Positions 45,164 to 54,792 are shown, counted from the first letter of the stretch. The stretch: DNA of 64,000 bases from Clostridium fungisolvens (GCF_014193895.1 NZ_BLZR01000001.1:3596001-3660000), one strand, 5' to 3'. Notes: generated by a model from the letters alone, not told the origin. Numbers and translations are program-made.

Positions 45164-46912
45164 TTATTGTGCTTGCCAAAGTGCAGGCACATTTGGTGGT
45201 TCCCAACCTACTAATGAGGTATGAGCTTGTATACACTTATAAGTAACACCATTGTAGGTTACTAAAGCTCCTACTGCATAGTAAGTATTTGGTGCCCATG
45301 CCGTAACTCCTGTAGAAGTCTGAGTTTTAGCAGATACAGATGTACTCCATGCACTTGCTCCAGCTGAGTTCACAGCTCTTACTCTATAAGTATGAGTAGA
45401 ACCTGCTGCTAAGTTCTTGTGTGCATATGGACTTGTAACATTTGTTATTACAGTTCCGTCTACTTCTATATCATAACTTGTTGCATTTGATACTGAACTC
45501 CAAGTTACATTTATTTGTGATGTACTTGCAGCTGTTGCTGTTAGACCTGTTGGAACTGCTGGTACTGTAACTGTAGAAGCAGTCTTAGCAGATACAGCTG
45601 TACTCCAAGCGCTTGCTCCAACTGAATTTACTGCTCTTACTCTATAAGTATGAGTAGAACCTGCTGCTAGGTTTTTGTGTGCATAAGGACTTGTAACATT
45701 AGTTACTACTGCTCCATCAATTTCAAGATCATAGCTTGTTGCGTTTGATACTGTATTCCAGGATACGTTTATCTGTGATGTACTTGCAGAAGTGGCAGCT
45801 AAACCTGTTGGAACAGCTGGTACTACTGGGTTTGTACTTAATCCATCAAAGTAAGCACGATAATTATTAGTGAACTCATATCCGGTATATGCATCCCAAT
45901 TTATTGACCAAGCCATTAATCCTCTAAAGTTAGCATAGCCTTGAGGGTTTGCAAGTTTGTAAGTTCCGCCATAAGATTGTCCTTTTATTAAATAATCAAG
46001 TGCTTTTTTCATCTCTGTAGGATTTATATATCCTCCACTTGGTGCTGCACCTGAGCTAGCTGGTAAACCGATCATTACTTGATCTTGCCTTAATGCAGGG
46101 AATACATTATTTGAATTTCCTCCTACTGGGAAGCCATGCAATAACATTTCTGCTAGAGCTACTTCAAAGTCAGCAGTTCCTTGAGTATAAACCTTACCAT
46201 CTAACCCATAGCATGAACCTGAATTATAATGTTGTACATGTATATAAGTTAATATATCTCTTACACCATATATAAGAGGAAGATAACCTCCCCATATACC
46301 GCCATAAGTTCCAAAACCACCTTGAACATATGCAGTTTCAGGTGCCATACTAACTATAAAGTTAGATCCATAGTGAGCATATAACTCTTTTATTGCAGCT
46401 ATCAGATTTACCATTTGTGGAGTTGTTGGATTTTTAAAATCACTATCTCCTCCATTTAGAGACATACCAGTTTCAAGGTCTATATCTATACCATTGAAAC
46501 CATATTTATCGATTATAGATATCATTGAGTTAACAAATCTAGTTTTTGCTGCAGCATCTGGTAAGAGAACTACTCCATTTTGACCACCTACTGATAATAC
46601 AACCTTCTTACCTATGCTGTTTAAATAAGCTATATCCGACTTAAAATCTGCATCAGTTCCTGTTACTGGTGCAAAAGTCATGGTACTATTGTCACTAGCT
46701 GAACTTGCAAAAGCGACATTGACAACATCCCATTTGGTTGAAACATTTCTAAGTCTTATTATGCCTGTCCCATTGTCAAAATTATGCCAGTATCCTACAA
46801 GAAGTCGGCTGTTAAGGGCCGGTGCGGCAAGGGCGCTAAAGGATGGTAATACTAAGAAAGTAAATACCATTGCCACAAGAAGTGAGGAAATTAGTTTAAG
46901 CTTCCTTTTCAT
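45164..46912 (-). CDS. Secreted GH18 chitinase with two FnIII and a CBM5/12 module
   Basis: A 582-residue exoenzyme with signal peptide (cleavage near ALAA), a shorter GH18 domain (about 35-350) without the large insertion of its neighbour, two FnIII modules and a CBM5/12 module. The catalytic motif is NGIDIDLE (140-147, Glu147), with the first Asp replaced by Asn. It is the first gene of the chitinase operon (AAAGGAG before its ATG) and probably works together with the downstream chitinase, the two differing in barrel type. Confidence 0.92.
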   Translation of the reverse strand: MKRKLKLISSLLVAMVFTFLVLPSFSALAAPALNSRLLVGYWHNFDNGTGIIRLRNVSTKWDVVNVAFASSASDNSTMTFAPVTGTDADFKSDIAYLNSIGKKVVLSVGGQNGVVLLPDAAAKTRFVNSMISIIDKYGFNGIDIDLETGMSLNGGDSDFKNPTTPQMVNLIAAIKELYAHYGSNFIVSMAPETAYVQGGFGTYGGIWGGYLPLIYGVRDILTYIHVQHYNSGSCYGLDGKVYTQGTADFEVALAEMLLHGFPVGGNSNNVFPALRQDQVMIGLPASSGAAPSGGYINPTEMKKALDYLIKGQSYGGTYKLANPQGYANFRGLMAWSINWDAYTGYEFTNNYRAYFDGLSTNPVVPAVPTGLAATSASTSQINVSWNTVSNATSYDLEIDGAVVTNVTSPYAHKNLAAGSTHTYRVRAVNSVGASAWSTAVSAKTASTVTVPAVPTGLTATAASTSQINVTWSSVSNATSYDIEVDGTVITNVTSPYAHKNLAAGSTHTYRVRAVNSAGASAWSTSVSAKTQTSTGVTAWAPNTYYAVGALVTYNGVTYKCIQAHTSLVGWEPPNVPALWQAQ

Positions 46913-47759
46913 AAAAAACTCCTTTCAAATATTAAATTTATATGATTTTATAGGTCGCTTTTTTATAAGGTATTTATTAAGGTTAGACTTTTTTATTAGT
47001 ATCTCTATAAGATTTGATATTGTATTTTTAGATATAGCTATAAAAGATAATTTTTAAAAAGAGGTTTATATATATAGATGTATATACCAGTTCTATTTTA
47101 TTAAAACATTTCATTTTCTTTTGTTTAATATTGATTTTGTTGTTTTACTATTGTGATTTAGTAGAAATACAAGTAGAAAATAAGTTATTTAGAATTAAAT
47201 TATAGAAATGTATTATGTTAGCTACTGTAGATAACAGTGAGTAAAATATTCGCCTTTTGAGTTTAGTAATTATAATTATTAGAAATAATTACTAATTTTT
47301 ATATCTTTATTATATAATCATAATGTCAATTTGTAAACATTATTTTAAATATTTTAGTTACTTATATTATTTATTAATCATCAAACATTACATATCTTTT
47401 ATTATTGAGTTATAAACTCGTCTTTTACAACACTATGTAAGTTCTAAAAAACTTTATTTCTTCATTGATTAATCATACAGAGTTCCAAGCTCAACTATTA
47501 ATTTACACATAGGAATTCTTTACTAATCTTTTGAAAGACTAATTAAAACACGGAGTGCCTAACCACTTAATTTAAACTAAGAACTTTAACATCACTAGTT
47601 TAAATATTTATATGAATATATAGAGTTTTGACTGCCTTAAGCCATATATACTAACTTATAATATAAAATCTTCATTTTTATTAAGCTTACGCTATTTGAC
47701 TTCACCATTGAATCCATTAAAATTGATTGTATTCTATATCCTAGAAAGGATTGATCTAA
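46913..47759. other. Long A+T-rich intergenic region upstream of the chitinase operon
   Basis: 847 bases between divergent genes. It must hold the chitinase promoter and that of the hydrolase gene, but I see no clear cre-like site, riboswitch, strong hairpin or plausible small gene. A 134-codon minus-strand ORF starting at 48041 is antisense to the hydrolase gene and extends to 47637 without coding features. Confidence 0.4.
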
Positions 47760-48689
47760 ATGAAAAATAAAAATGCGAAAGATAGCCTTTTTATTAACAC
47801 AAAGGATAATAAACAAATATTTATATATTGTTGGGATGATGTTAGTTCTCCAAAAGGGGTCATCCAAATCGTTCATGGCATGGCTGAGCATGCTGGTAGA
47901 TATGAAGAACTTGCCAAGTTTCTTAACTCTCATGGTTTTATTGTCTATGCAGGAGATCATAGAGGCCATGGCAAAACTGATGAACACAATCTTGGATATA
48001 TTGGTAAAGATGGCTTTAATAAAATTGTAGAGGATCAACACGTTATACTAAGCCTAATCAAAAACAATCATATGAATCTTCCAATAATCTTTTTTGCTCA
48101 TAGTTTTGGTTCTTTTGTAGGACAGGAATACATTATACGATATGGAAATGAACTTTCAGGTATAATACTTTCTGGCTCTGCAATGAGAAAGGGGCTAGAT
48201 GTTGATGCTGGAATTATTGCAGCCTACATCCAAAAAAATATCTTTGGCGAAAATAAAGAAAGCAAGCTATTAGATTTTTTAAGCTTTTACAATTATAATA
48301 AAAAAATTAAAAACTCTGCTTCAAAGTTTTCATGGCTTACCACAGATGAGATAGAAATAAAGAACTACGAAAATGATCCTCTATGTGGAAATATATCAAC
48401 CTGCGGTTTTTATTATTACTTCCTTAAAGGCCTGAAAAATCTCTATATAACTAATAGATTAAAAGAAATACCTAAGGATCTTCCTATATTAATTATATCT
48501 GGAGATGACGACCCAGTTGGGAACTATGGCAAATGGGTAAAAAACTTATATAATCTATATAAAAACGTAAAGTTAGAAAATGTTAATATCAAATTATATG
48601 TTGGTAAAAGACATGAACTAACAAATGAAACTGATAGAAAAGAAATATTTTCAAATATTTTAAACTGGACAGAAAAAAATTGTTTATGA
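47760..48689 (+). CDS. Alpha/beta hydrolase (monoacylglycerol lipase type)
   Basis: This 309-residue cytoplasmic protein matches the serine aminopeptidase S33/monoacylglycerol lipase group. Motifs: VHGMAEHAGRYEELAKFL, the nucleophile elbow AHSFGS (Ser), ISGDDDPVG (acid Asp) and GKRHEL (His). It probably cleaves a lipid ester or a similar small ester. AAAGGA lies ten bases before the ATG. It is not obviously linked to its neighbours. Confidence 0.85.
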   Translation: MKNKNAKDSLFINTKDNKQIFIYCWDDVSSPKGVIQIVHGMAEHAGRYEELAKFLNSHGFIVYAGDHRGHGKTDEHNLGYIGKDGFNKIVEDQHVILSLIKNNHMNLPIIFFAHSFGSFVGQEYIIRYGNELSGIILSGSAMRKGLDVDAGIIAAYIQKNIFGENKESKLLDFLSFYNYNKKIKNSASKFSWLTTDEIEIKNYENDPLCGNISTCGFYYYFLKGLKNLYITNRLKEIPKDLPILIISGDDDPVGNYGKWVKNLYNLYKNVKLENVNIKLYVGKRHELTNETDRKEIFSNILNWTEKNCL

Positions 48690-48906
48690 TACCAAAATAT
48701 CTGTATTTTAATCAATTCAATCTACAATTATATCCTATTTCAAGAGATACATCTAACAAAACTTCTTCGTGTATTTGTTGCTAGGATAGGTTATTTGATT
48801 TTTCTACAAATTATGTTAAAATTGAACATACTCGCTCTACTTATACTTTAAGTAAGATATTAAGCTTATAAGTATAAACTTTAAACATATAATAAGGAGA
48901 CTTACT

Positions 48907-50553
48907 ATGAAAAAAGAATTTAACTCTAAACTGCGTGTGGCGGCAATAATTTTCTTTGCTTTAGTTGCATTATGTTTTCATTTTATCTTTTTAATGCCAC
49001 TATCTCTTAGCTTTTTTTCCACTACATTATTTATATCCATAGCAATCATAATTTTCTCAATACTCTTTTCAGGTTTCTCAGAGAAGAAGCTAGTCCTTTT
49101 ATTAATACCACTTACAATAATACTATTTATAGGTTATTGTGTATCAACAAGTGGTATGTTTAGATCTAAGTCTTATAAAAGCTTAATCGGAACTATAAAA
49201 GAGCAGGAATTTTCAAAAGACATATCTCCAATCGACATAACTCAACTACCTGTTGTAGATAAAGCTTATGCAGAGAAATTAGCAGAAAAGAAGCTAGGTG
49301 AAGCTGGAGCAATAGGTAGCCAAGTTGTAACTGGTGATCCAGTAAAACAAATAGTTAAAGATAAACTTTGCTGGGTTGTGCCTTTGCTTCATTCTGGTTT
49401 TTTCAGCTGGGTCAGCAACCGTGAAGGAACTCCAGGATATATAGTTGTAAGTGCTACAAATGCCGATGACGTTACCTTTGTGAAGGAGTTAAACAACAAG
49501 CCTATTTCTTTAAAATATCAACCAAATGCATTTTTAGGCGATGATCTTAAAAGACATGCGTACTATAAAGGTAATGAATTCACTGGACTAACAGACTTCT
49601 CATTTGAGATAGATGATAATGGAACTCCTTATTGGGTTATTAGTAGATATAAAAACACTATTGGTTTTTCTGGAGAAAATGTTATAGGTACTTGTATAGT
49701 AAATGCTCAGACTGGACAAGTTGATAACTATGATGTTGATAATACTCCAAAGTGGGTAGATAGAATACAACCGGAAGAAATCATTAAAGATCAATTGAAT
49801 TTATATGGAGAATATATAAAAGGCTATCAGTGGTTTACTAAGAACGACAAGCTAAAGACCACTGATGATGGAGAAATAATATACGACAAAGGTAATTGCT
49901 ATTTTTATACTGGACTTACTTCTGTAGGTAAAGATAGTGCAACTATAGGATTCACTTTGACAAATATGAAAACCCACGAAACAACTTTGTATAAAACCTC
50001 AGGAGCTACCGAATCTGCAAGTATAAAATCAGCAGAAGGAAAAGTTCAAAATATGGGCTATACTGCAACTTCTCCAATATTAATAAATATAGAGAATATC
50101 CCTACTTATTTTACTACTCTTAAGGATAAAGATGGAATAGTTAGAATGTATGGAATGATTAGTGTACAAGACTATAACCTTGTTGGAGTTGGTGAAACTA
50201 CTAAACAAGCATTATCAGATTATACAAAAGCACTTACAGGAAAAGGCAGCTCTTCATCATTAAATTCTTCTGGAAAAGTTAATCATGAACAAGATACTGT
50301 TTTAAGGATTGGTCAGGAAAACATAGATAAAACAACTTTCTATCATATAATAGTTAAAGAAAAATCTGATGTTGTCTTTGTTGTAAGTTCGGACGCATCT
50401 AGTGAACTAGCACTAACACAGCCTGGTGATAAGATAGAGATTGAATATATTGATTCAGATAATAGTGTTATAAATGCAACTGCCTTCGATAATTTAGAGT
50501 TTTCTCAAAAGAAATCAACAACTGAACAAAAAATTGAAGGTACGAAAAAATAA
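48907..50553 (+). CDS. Uncharacterised membrane protein with large extracytoplasmic domain
   Basis: A 548-residue protein with three hydrophobic segments in the first 85 residues and a large mainly beta-structured soluble domain that probably faces outward. The region around WVISRYKNTIGFSGENVIGTCIVNAQTGQVDNYD looks like a PepSY-type beta-alpha unit, and an earlier stretch (LCWVVPLLHSGFFSW) repeats a similar pattern. The tail is Ser/Lys-rich. I do not recognise a named family. AAGGAG precedes the ATG and a terminator follows, so it is a single-gene unit. Confidence 0.6.
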   Translation: MKKEFNSKLRVAAIIFFALVALCFHFIFLMPLSLSFFSTTLFISIAIIIFSILFSGFSEKKLVLLLIPLTIILFIGYCVSTSGMFRSKSYKSLIGTIKEQEFSKDISPIDITQLPVVDKAYAEKLAEKKLGEAGAIGSQVVTGDPVKQIVKDKLCWVVPLLHSGFFSWVSNREGTPGYIVVSATNADDVTFVKELNNKPISLKYQPNAFLGDDLKRHAYYKGNEFTGLTDFSFEIDDNGTPYWVISRYKNTIGFSGENVIGTCIVNAQTGQVDNYDVDNTPKWVDRIQPEEIIKDQLNLYGEYIKGYQWFTKNDKLKTTDDGEIIYDKGNCYFYTGLTSVGKDSATIGFTLTNMKTHETTLYKTSGATESASIKSAEGKVQNMGYTATSPILINIENIPTYFTTLKDKDGIVRMYGMISVQDYNLVGVGETTKQALSDYTKALTGKGSSSSLNSSGKVNHEQDTVLRIGQENIDKTTFYHIIVKEKSDVVFVVSSDASSELALTQPGDKIEIEYIDSDNSVINATAFDNLEFSQKKSTTEQKIEGTKK

Positions 50554-50590
50554 TATACAGTAAACATTTCTGTATATCATAACAAAGCCT

Positions 50591-50632
50591 TAAAGAGTTA
50601 TAGGTATCCATTCCTATAACTCTATTTTTTTA
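50591..50632. terminator. Terminator between the membrane protein and YetF genes
   Basis: AGAGTTATAGG pairs with CCTATAACTCT around an eight-base loop, followed by ATTTTTTT on the plus strand. It overlaps the 3' end of the YetF gene. Confidence 0.8.
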
Positions 50633-51293
50633 ACACAATTAGTTTCCATTCAGGATCAAGTTCTGCTATCCCCACTTCATTTTTATAATCGTAAATCCCT
50701 TGCTTATTCAGTTCTTCAATCAGCCATTCCTTAGTCTTTTTTATATGCTTAATATTAGTATAAATTATATCTCCATCCATTATTAAAGGTATTGTTATCC
50801 CTTGGGTATTATCTACTATGTTTAAATCTTTTAAAGTAACAGGTTTATTTTCAGCTTTAGGAAATGCTGAAATATTACCCTGTGGCTCCATTATTATTGT
50901 ATCTAAATCAGACATCTTATCATATCCTTGTTGTCTAAGTAATCCCTCAAGTTGATTGAGGCTTATACCTAATGCACTCAAAGCTTTCATATCAAGTTTT
51001 CCTTTATCCATGATTATACTCGGACCATGTTCCATTATATGATTAAATTTATTTTTTAAAGCCAGTCTAGTACTTAATGCCATTAAAACAACCAATAACC
51101 CTGTTCCATATACAGATTTAACTGTGACCTTATCTACTAAAGGTTCCGCTGCTACATTAGCTAATATCATAATCCCTGCAATTTCATAAGCTGTCATTTG
51201 AGCCATGGCTTTTTTTGTAAGTGATCTAGTGCAAAGGTAAGTAAAATAGAAAATTATTACTACTCTTATGCTAAAAGATACGACATCAATCAT
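50622..51293 (-). CDS. YetF/DUF421 family membrane protein
   Basis: The 223-residue protein has three N-terminal membrane segments followed by the cytoplasmic DUF421 domain with LDTIIMEPQGNISAFPKAENKPVT and VPLIMDGDI-type segments. These proteins are common in spore formers, and some sit in the spore membrane; the function is not known. GGAGGAG lies before the ATG. It is paired with a DUF4363 gene, a common pairing in clostridia. Confidence 0.85.
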   Translation of the reverse strand: MIDVVSFSIRVVIIFYFTYLCTRSLTKKAMAQMTAYEIAGIMILANVAAEPLVDKVTVKSVYGTGLLVVLMALSTRLALKNKFNHIMEHGPSIIMDKGKLDMKALSALGISLNQLEGLLRQQGYDKMSDLDTIIMEPQGNISAFPKAENKPVTLKDLNIVDNTQGITIPLIMDGDIIYTNIKHIKKTKEWLIEELNKQGIYDYKNEVGIAELDPEWKLIVLKK

Positions 51294-51327
51294 TTTACTC
51301 CTCCTAAGTGGTTATTTTCTCATGAAA

Positions 51328-51699
51328 TTAAGGCCCAGCAAAAGCTTTTATCACAAAATCTGTATAATATCTTAGTCCCCCGATAAATTCTCCAGCCAAC
51401 TCTTGCTTGTTCTCTATAGCATCATCCAACTGACCTATCATTGAGTCAAATGTAACAAATGCCTCTGTAGCATTATTAATCTGAATTATAGTTCTATTTC
51501 TTTCATATATTTTTTTCAACTCATCCATAGAGACCCTTGCTTCATCCCATCGACTTTCTATAACATTCTTCTCAATTATGTCTAATTGTTCTTTAAATCT
51601 ATTCCTAGGTAATAATAAATAGAAGAAACACCACATAAATACAAAAGAAATGACCCATGTCAAAGCAATAAATAATCTGATATCATGTTTGTTCTTCAT
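51328..51699 (-). CDS. DUF4363 family protein
   Basis: A 123-residue protein with one N-terminal membrane segment and a helical extracytoplasmic domain. The ESRWDEARVSMDELKKIYERN and GQLDDAIENKQ helices match DUF4363. It is co-transcribed with the YetF gene 34 bases downstream, and the two probably work together, though no function is known. AGGAGA precedes the ATG. Confidence 0.78.
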   Translation of the reverse strand: MKNKHDIRLFIALTWVISFVFMWCFFYLLLPRNRFKEQLDIIEKNVIESRWDEARVSMDELKKIYERNRTIIQINNATEAFVTFDSMIGQLDDAIENKQELAGEFIGGLRYYTDFVIKAFAGP

Positions 51700-51760
51700 A
51701 TTGTCTCCTATCTTATCTAAAAGTTCATGTGTTTATCTTTTGATAAAACTCACTTTATAT

Positions 51761-51952
51761 ACAGTGAAAAAACAGCTAAAAGACCTTCTTCAGTGATTTT
51801 TTTGCGCATCCGCCTTTCCAAATGCATAGAAGGAAAATTTGGCAGCGAATAAGTTTTATTTTTTGCTGTACATCTTTGAGCCCTTCTAAAATCATTAAAA
51901 TCTCTAGTTTCAGCTTACATATAAATCTTATGTTTTCTTAGATAGCAAAAAA
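51761..51952. repeat. Family B terminator-associated repeat, copy B3
   Basis: A 192-bp copy with left edge ACAGTGAAAAAACAGC and right edge GATAGCAAAAAA. The inner block (GCGCATCCGCCTTTCCAAATGCAT ... GGAAAATTTGGCAGCGAAT) differs from B1 at several places. The right edge is the T-tract of the MerR gene terminator. Confidence 0.82.
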
Positions 51953-51980
51953 GGTTACAGATATATCAATCTGTAACCTT
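51953..51980 (-). terminator. Terminator of the MerR-TipAS gene
   Basis: GGTTACAGA pairs with TCTGTAACC, followed on the minus strand by TTTTTT, which runs directly into repeat B3. Confidence 0.85.
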
Positions 51981-51991
51981 TAATATTTATA

Positions 51992-52756
51992 CTATTTTTT
52001 CATCCCTGTATATATAAGGATAGCATCTCTTAAAAACTCTGCAGTACCTGGCTGTTCCTTATCATAATATTGAGTAAATCTCTCATCATCTACATACATC
52101 TGAGCTACTCCTGCGTGAGCTTCTTTACTGTATTTATCCCAATAGAAACATAACCACTGTTTGTGTAGATCAGCTGCTTTCTGTGCTAATTCTCCTGCTG
52201 GGTCTCCTGTCTTAAATGCTGCCGCCAATGTTTCAGCAACCTCATTTGTAAGCGCAGTAATTTTCTCATGTTCCTCTTCAGTCATATTTTTAATTTTATT
52301 ATTAGATTTATTTACAGCTTCATCTCCGTATTTCTCACGAATTTCCTTGCCATATTTCTTTTCATTATCATCAACTAGCTTTTGTTTAAAGCCTTCAAAT
52401 TTTTCTTTATTACTCATAGTAATTCTCCCTTCCATAGACTCAATGGTCTTATCAACATTTACAATTAAAAGATCTAACTGCATTTTTCTCTCAAGAAGCT
52501 TTACACGGTGCTCCTTTAGCGCTTCAGCTCCGTCAAAAGAAGGTGCTGTTATTATATCTTTGATTTTATCTAGATCTACTCCAAGCTCTTTATAAAAAAG
52601 TATTTGCTGAAGCCTATCTACCTCTTCTTGACCATATATCCGATATCCAGATGAATTGACTCTTGCCGGCTTAAGAATCCCTATCTCATCATAATATCTA
52701 AGTGTTCGTGCACTGACACCTGCTAAATGAGCTAACTTTTGAACTGTGTATTCCAT
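51992..52756 (-). CDS. MerR family regulator with TipAS domain
   Basis: The 254-residue protein has an N-terminal MerR winged helix (YTVQKLAHLAGVSARTLRYYDEIGILKPAR), the dimerisation coiled coil and a C-terminal TipAS domain (about 140-250). TipAS domains bind antibiotics or other hydrophobic drugs and activate export genes. AGGAGG correctly spaced for the ATG at 52756 excludes the upstream GTG. No transporter gene is divergent from it, so its targets are not visible here. Confidence 0.88.
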   Translation of the reverse strand: MEYTVQKLAHLAGVSARTLRYYDEIGILKPARVNSSGYRIYGQEEVDRLQQILFYKELGVDLDKIKDIITAPSFDGAEALKEHRVKLLERKMQLDLLIVNVDKTIESMEGRITMSNKEKFEGFKQKLVDDNEKKYGKEIREKYGDEAVNKSNNKIKNMTEEEHEKITALTNEVAETLAAAFKTGDPAGELAQKAADLHKQWLCFYWDKYSKEAHAGVAQMYVDDERFTQYYDKEQPGTAEFLRDAILIYTGMKK

Positions 52757-52835
52757 GTGTACCACCTCCTGATATCTATACTATAAACTTATACGTAGCG
52801 TAAAGGTCAATAGGAATTTAAAATATTTTTATAGA

Positions 52836-53029
52836 TATAAAAAAGTCGCTGAAGCGCCCTTCTTCAGTGAGCTTTTTTAACGCATCTGCCTTTCCGAATG
52901 TATATGAGGAAAATTTGGCAGGCGAATAAGTTTTATTTTTTACTGTATAGCAATAAAAATATTCTAAAGTCATTGAGATATGTGGATTTAGCTAAATTGA
53001 AAATTCTATATTTTTATGCAGTAAAAAAA
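52836..53029. repeat. Family B terminator-associated repeat, copy B4
   Basis: Full-length copy very close to B2. The right edge TGCAGTAAAAAAAG is the T-tract of the kdgK terminator. The left edge lies about 80 bases upstream of the MerR-TipAS start, so the element sits in the promoter region of that gene. Confidence 0.85.
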
Positions 53030-53053
53030 GCTTGAAAAATTTCAAGCTTTTTT
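53023..53053 (-). terminator. Terminator of the uxaB-uxaA-eda-kdgK operon
   Basis: AAAGCTTGAAA pairs with TTTCAAGCTTT; the minus-strand T-run (seven T) flows into repeat B4. It lies about 80 bases past the kdgK stop. Confidence 0.8.
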
Positions 53054-53134
53054 ACCATGTTCGTCCAAAACATTTTCTTATAATATACTATTTATCCTTA
53101 AGAATCGTAATCCTCTCAGGGATTATCTGTCTTC

Positions 53135-54082
53135 TTATCTATCTACTACTTTTTTCTTACCCATAAAGGTCATAAGCTGTTCTTCATATGGGTATGCTTC
53201 CATGTCACCTTGAACAAGAGTTGCCATTGCACCTACTGCGTTACCTTGAGTTCCGCACTCGCTTAAGTTTAGTCCCTTAAGTACTCCTGATAAAAATCCT
53301 GCAGCAAATCCATCCCCTGCTCCAGCAGTATCTACTAGCTTTTCTATCTTAAAGCCAGAAACATATACTCCTCCATCTTTATCAGCAACATAACAGCCAT
53401 CAGCACCAAGCTTTACAGCTACTATTTTCGCTCCCATAGCTATAAACTTTTCAGCTATCTCTTTTTCATCTGTGGTTCCTAGAAGAAGTCCACCTTCATC
53501 AGCACCAGGAAAAATTATATCTGCCATCTTAGCAATTTCTAAAAGCACTGGCTTTGCTTCCTCAATAGTCCATAATTTTAATCTTATATTAGGATCAAAA
53601 GAAACTGTTATACCATTTTCTTTTGCTATCTTTAAAATTTCAAAAACCATTGCTCTTGCGCTTTCAGATAATGCTGGTGTTATACCAGTAATATGGATTA
53701 TCTTAGCTTGCTTTATATACTCTACATCTATATCTTCTACAGAAAGTCTGCTTGCTGCAGAACCTTTTCTATAATAATAAACACTAGGATTGTCTCCACC
53801 TATTCTTTCCTTAAACATGATACCCGTACTTGCCTCAGTATCAAATTTAACTCTAGAGGTATCAACACCTTCTCCTCTTACTACATTTAAAATTTGTCTT
53901 CCAAATTCATCTTTACCTAATTTTGAAAACCATGCTACATCGTGTCCAAGTCTTGAAAGTGCTGCAGCCACGTTAGAATCCGCTCCACCTACAGACTTAC
54001 CAAAACTATTAACATATCTTAGCGGTCCATTAGATTCTGGATTGAAAAGCACCATAGTTTCACCAAAAGTTAATACTTCCAT
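53135..54082 (-). CDS. kdgK: 2-keto-3-deoxygluconate kinase
   Basis: This 315-residue PfkB-family sugar kinase has the N-terminal GETMVLF and GGADSNVAAALSRLG motifs and the C-terminal DTAGAGDGFAAGF motif with catalytic Asp. It phosphorylates 2-keto-3-deoxygluconate to KDPG, the substrate of the aldolase encoded just upstream. It is the last gene of the operon. Confidence 0.9.
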   Translation of the reverse strand: MEVLTFGETMVLFNPESNGPLRYVNSFGKSVGGADSNVAAALSRLGHDVAWFSKLGKDEFGRQILNVVRGEGVDTSRVKFDTEASTGIMFKERIGGDNPSVYYYRKGSAASRLSVEDIDVEYIKQAKIIHITGITPALSESARAMVFEILKIAKENGITVSFDPNIRLKLWTIEEAKPVLLEIAKMADIIFPGADEGGLLLGTTDEKEIAEKFIAMGAKIVAVKLGADGCYVADKDGGVYVSGFKIEKLVDTAGAGDGFAAGFLSGVLKGLNLSECGTQGNAVGAMATLVQGDMEAYPYEEQLMTFMGKKKVVDR

Positions 54083-54121
54083 CTATGTTTACACCTGCTC
54101 TCAATTTTTGTTTTATTTGTA

Positions 54122-54766
54122 TTAAGCTTCTCTTGCTTTTCTTAATGCTTCAACAAACTTTTCAGCTGTTTCTGTAACTAGTTCATAATCACCAGTCTTA
54201 GCACCTTTAGTTAAGTCAGAACCTGTTCCAACTGCTACAGCTCCTGCTTTTACCCAATCCTTTATATTGTCTAGGTTTACGCCACCTGTTGGCATGAAGT
54301 TAGCTTGTGGTAAAGGACCTTTAAATGAACTTATTATTGAAGGACCATAAGCATTTCCTGGGAACACCTTTAATACTTCAACACCGTATTCTAAAGCTTC
54401 AACAGCTTCTTTAACTGTCATTATTCCTGGCATTACTGCTATTCTATATCTATTACATAGTTTAACAGTTTCTGCATCAAAATAAGGGCTTACTATAAAT
54501 TCTGCTCCTGCAAGTATACATGCTCTAGCTGTTTCTGGATCAAGAACTGTCCCTGCTCCTATAATTAGATCTTCATTTTTGTAGATTTCTGATATTTCTT
54601 TTATTATTTCAACAGCACCTGGTACTGTCATAGTTATTTCTAAAGCTTTTATTCCGCCTTTTTTAACTGCATCTATAATTTTGATTGCTTGCTCTTTTGA
54701 TTCAGCTCTTATAACAGCTACAACACCACATTCAGTTATTTTTTGTACTACTTGTATTCTTTTCAT
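54122..54766 (-). CDS. eda: KDPG/KHG aldolase
   Basis: The 214-residue class I aldolase has the catalytic Glu in KALEITMTVPG, GAGTVLDPETA, and the Schiff-base Lys in VLKVFPGNAYGP, then MPTGGVNLDN. It splits KDPG into pyruvate and glyceraldehyde 3-phosphate, the last step of this uronate pathway. AAGGAG precedes the ATG. The gene lies between uxaA and kdgK. Confidence 0.93.
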   Translation of the reverse strand: MKRIQVVQKITECGVVAVIRAESKEQAIKIIDAVKKGGIKALEITMTVPGAVEIIKEISEIYKNEDLIIGAGTVLDPETARACILAGAEFIVSPYFDAETVKLCNRYRIAVMPGIMTVKEAVEALEYGVEVLKVFPGNAYGPSIISSFKGPLPQANFMPTGGVNLDNIKDWVKAGAVAVGTGSDLTKGAKTGDYELVTETAEKFVEALRKAREA

Positions 54767-54792
54767 CTAATTCTCCTTATTTACACTTTTGA

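Noticed and set aside
46913..47759. c-di-GMP or other riboswitch upstream of the chitinase operon
   Set aside because: None of the conserved GEMM-type sequence blocks was found in this A+T-rich region.
47637..48041. A 134-codon ORF antisense to the alpha/beta hydrolase gene
   Set aside because: The plus-strand gene has full hydrolase motifs; the antisense frame has none and no start signal.
11611..53029. Family B as group IIC introns, which also insert behind terminators
   Set aside because: The elements are only about 195 bp, do not begin with GUGYG, show no domain V and contain no reverse transcriptase. The resemblance is limited to target choice.
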